DNA of 64,000 bases, taken from Terriglobia bacterium. Lineage in GTDB: Bacteria; Acidobacteriota; Terriglobia; Acidiferrales; UBA7541. Location of the stretch: positions 1 to 64,000 of the forward strand of contig JAIMAG010000014.1 in the NCBI GenBank assembly GCA_023512135.1, in the 5' to 3' direction. A program made the position numbers and the translations under genes. The notes beneath the pieces were generated by a model. The model made no database searches. It saw only the letters and a program-made list of their open reading frames with translations, and had not been told where the DNA came from. Of this stretch, positions 62,092 to 64,000 are shown piece by piece. The stretch's first letter is position 1. Every line of letters begins with the position of its first letter.

Positions 62092-63084
62092 ATGCGCACA
62101 AAACCGCTGCTCGTGCTCGCTGCGCTGCTGGTGCCGACGCTGGCTGCTGCGGGCACGCTAGTCGTGTTGAACAAATCGGATCACGAGGCGGCACTGGTGG
62201 ATGGGCAGACTCTGGAAGTCATCGCTCGGTTGCCGACCGGTCAGGGTCCGCATGAGGCGGCTGCTTCGCCGGATGGCCGCTACGTGTATGTAGCCAACTA
62301 CGGCGCATTTGCTGTCTTCCGGGAAGGCGAACGGCCGCGCATGCAGCCCGGCCACACCATCACCGTGCTCGACCTGCAGACCCGGTCGGTCAAAGCCACC
62401 TGGGACCTGGGCGAGTACCGCCAACCCCACGGCATCTGGGTCAGCCGGGATGGCACCCGGGTCTGGGTGACCTGCGAGGGCAATCAGGCGGTGCTCGAAC
62501 TCGATGCGGCCACGGGCAAAATCCTGAAGGCCTGGACAACCGGCCAGCAGACCAGCCACATGGTGGTGCCCACACCCGATGAGCGCAAGCTCTACGTGGC
62601 GAATATCGGTTCAGGCAGCGTGACCGTGATCGACCGCACCAGCGACACCGTCAAGTCCATTCCCACCGGTGCCGGTGCCGAAGGCATCGACGTGCTGCCC
62701 GATGGTCGCGAAGTCTGGGTCACCAACCGGGCCGCCAACACCATTTCGATCCTCCGTGTGGCCGACGACACCGTCGTGGCCACCTTGCCGAGCGGCGGCG
62801 AAGTTCCGATTCGACTGAAATTCACTCCTGATGGCCGGCAGGCCTGGGTGTCCAACGCGCGCAGCAACACGATTACGGTGTTCGACGTGGCCACGCGGAA
62901 GCTGCTGGATACGATTGCGGTGGGTGCGGTCCCCGTCGGGCTGCTGATGTCGCCGGACGGTCAGCGGGTGTTTGTGGCGAACACGAACGCGAACCAGATC
63001 ACCGTGGTGGATATCGCCGAGCGCCGCGTGCTGCGCAGTTTCACGACCGGCAACGAGCCGGACGGGATGGCCTGGGCCGACTGA
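62092..63084 (+). CDS. Exported YVTN beta-propeller protein
   Basis: Seven-bladed propeller of 330 residues, exported by an N-terminal signal ([16 protein letters not shown]). The blades are YVTN repeats: [83 protein letters not shown]. Each is about 45 residues, so the whole protein is a propeller with no extra domain. ATG 62092 has GAGGAG. Such proteins bind small molecules, proteins or act in surface attachment; which applies cannot be read from sequence. Confidence 0.92.
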   Translation: MRTKPLLVLAALLVPTLAAAGTLVVLNKSDHEAALVDGQTLEVIARLPTGQGPHEAAASPDGRYVYVANYGAFAVFREGERPRMQPGHTITVLDLQTRSVKATWDLGEYRQPHGIWVSRDGTRVWVTCEGNQAVLELDAATGKILKAWTTGQQTSHMVVPTPDERKLYVANIGSGSVTVIDRTSDTVKSIPTGAGAEGIDVLPDGREVWVTNRAANTISILRVADDTVVATLPSGGEVPIRLKFTPDGRQAWVSNARSNTITVFDVATRKLLDTIAVGAVPVGLLMSPDGQRVFVANTNANQITVVDIAERRVLRSFTTGNEPDGMAWAD

Positions 63085-63118
63085 GGCTGCGCGCGGTGGC
63101 GAAGGTTCCCGAGGGGCC

Positions 63119-64000
63119 ATGCGCCTGGAAGCCTGGCAGGCCGCGGGCCGCTGGTTCCGCTATCGCGGCCACGCTGTTTTCTATCGCGACGAAGGTCGCG
63201 GCGAGGCGCTGCTGTGTCTGCATGGCTTCCCCACCGCTTCCTGGGATTGGCACCGGATCTGGCCGGAGCTGACGCGGCGGTTCCGCGTGATCGCCCCGGA
63301 TTTTCTGGGTTTCGGCTTCAGTGACAAGCCGCGCCATCATCCGTACTCCATTTTCGATCAGGCCACCCTGGTGGAATCACTGTTGTGCGCGCTGCGCGTG
63401 CGGAGCTGTCATCTGCTGGCCCACGATTACGGTGCTACGGTGGCGCAGGAGCTGCTGGCGCGTTTTCTTCAACGCCGGCAGCAGGGGCTCGACTGCATTG
63501 CGATGGACTCCGTCTGCCTGCTGAACGGAGGACTGTTTCCGGAAGCACACCGCCCGCTGCCCATTCAGCGGTTGCTGCGCAGCCCGCTGGGTGGTCTGGC
63601 GTCCCGGCTGATGTCCCGTGCCGGATTTCGCCGCAGTTTTTCGCGCATCTTCGCGCCAGCGAATCGGCCTTCCCCGGCGGAGCTGGAGCAGTTCTGGACA
63701 CTGGTGCGCCACGGCGGTGGTGCGCGGATAGCTCATCGCGTGATTCGATATCTGGATGAACGCCGCCGTCACCGCGAGCGCTGGGTCAGCGCCCTGCAGC
63801 ACGCGATGGTGCCTGTACGGTTGATCTGGGGTCTGGACGACCCGGTCTCCGGAGCCGGCGTGGCGGCACGGTACCGCCAGCTCATCGCTGCGCCCGACCT
63901 GATCGAGCTGGCCGGTGTCGGCCACTACCCTCAGCTCGAAGCCCCTGCGGCTGTTCTGGCGGGTCTGCAGGGGCTGCTGGAGCGGTGCCGCCGCACCACC
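63119..64000 (+). CDS. Alpha/beta hydrolase, 3' end outside window
   Basis: Partial gene: 294 codons open to the last base, so the stop lies beyond. The N-terminal region has FYRDEGRGEALLCLHGFPTASWDW and APDFLGFGFSDKP, and the nucleophile elbow reads LLAHDYGATVA, with Asp in place of Ser as in haloalkane dehalogenase and epoxide hydrolase relatives. Later conserved pieces are WGLDDPVS (acid region) and GVGHYPQLEAP with the catalytic His. ATG 63119 is 34 bases after the propeller stop, with GAGGGG upstream. Reaction unknown. Confidence 0.85.
   Translation, partial: MRLEAWQAAGRWFRYRGHAVFYRDEGRGEALLCLHGFPTASWDWHRIWPELTRRFRVIAPDFLGFGFSDKPRHHPYSIFDQATLVESLLCALRVRSCHLLAHDYGATVAQELLARFLQRRQQGLDCIAMDSVCLLNGGLFPEAHRPLPIQRLLRSPLGGLASRLMSRAGFRRSFSRIFAPANRPSPAELEQFWTLVRHGGGARIAHRVIRYLDERRRHRERWVSALQHAMVPVRLIWGLDDPVSGAGVAARYRQLIAAPDLIELAGVGHYPQLEAPAAVLAGLQGLLERCRRTT

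Noticed and set aside
1-64000. CRISPR array, insertion sequence, tRNA or rRNA
   Set aside because: No direct-repeat/spacer pattern, transposase, inverted-repeat pair or RNA gene signature was seen by reading the sequence.

Overview
The window is a GC-rich bacterial chromosome segment with dense genes, mixed strands, short operons, many non-ATG starts (TTG and GTG) and several 1-4 base stop/start overlaps. The gene mix fits an Acidobacteriota-like bacterium: a degenerate RHS element, a secreted BNR/VPS10-type propeller next to a secreted S9 peptidase, two exported M24 peptidases, TIG-domain lipoprotein, an AceE-type pyruvate dehydrogenase and FemAB/CelD-type exopolysaccharide genes. This assignment is inference from gene content; no rRNA or tRNA gene was seen.

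Layout. 1-0.75 kb: a decayed RHS element and an orphan membrane ORF. 1.4-2.2 kb: rpsU and a double zinc-ribbon protein. 2.5-8.4 kb: aceE, aceF, lpd and a small CxxC protein. 8.5-10.7 kb (minus): an aldo/keto reductase and a Tat-exported aminotransferase. 10.8-18.9 kb: three large exported proteins (BNR propeller, S9 peptidase, TIG/lectin-like lipoprotein). 19.0-31.4 kb: a mostly minus-strand surface-polysaccharide locus with Wzm/Wzt export, a CDP-glucose-type nucleotide-sugar module (rfbF, SDR, rfbC-like, SAF-domain dehydrogenase), glycosyltransferases, a large membrane protein and one plus-strand acyltransferase. 31.9-39.3 kb: a second exopolysaccharide group (glycosyltransferase, FemAB-like protein, LuxR regulator, VanZ/lectin-like fusion, LMW phosphatase, NodB deacetylase, CelD-like acetyltransferase). 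39.8-45.3 kb: glmS, a UDP-sugar dehydrogenase and a GT39-type membrane glycosyltransferase. 45.4-64 kb: mainly housekeeping and secreted enzymes (formamidase, M24 peptidases, mtaB, acpS, a multicopper-type YfiH protein, rlmN, M16 peptidase, MBL hydrolase, purB, efp, thioredoxin-like protein, RidA, a beta-propeller), ending in an alpha/beta hydrolase cut by the window edge.

How the genes work together. GlmS and the UDP-sugar dehydrogenase feed amino-sugar and uronate precursors, RfbF and its partners feed a CDP-linked deoxy or branched sugar, the glycosyltransferases assemble a chain, and Wzm/Wzt with its carbohydrate-binding C-terminus exports it. The FemAB, CelD, VanZ, deacetylase and phosphatase genes probably modify or regulate a surface polymer. 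The most unusual part is the CDP-sugar module at 24.1-29.1 kb, which has the cytidylyltransferase but, in this window, neither the usual 4,6-dehydratase (RfbG) nor the 3-dehydrase (RfbH), and instead carries a homoserine-dehydrogenase-like SAF protein translationally coupled to a glycosyltransferase.
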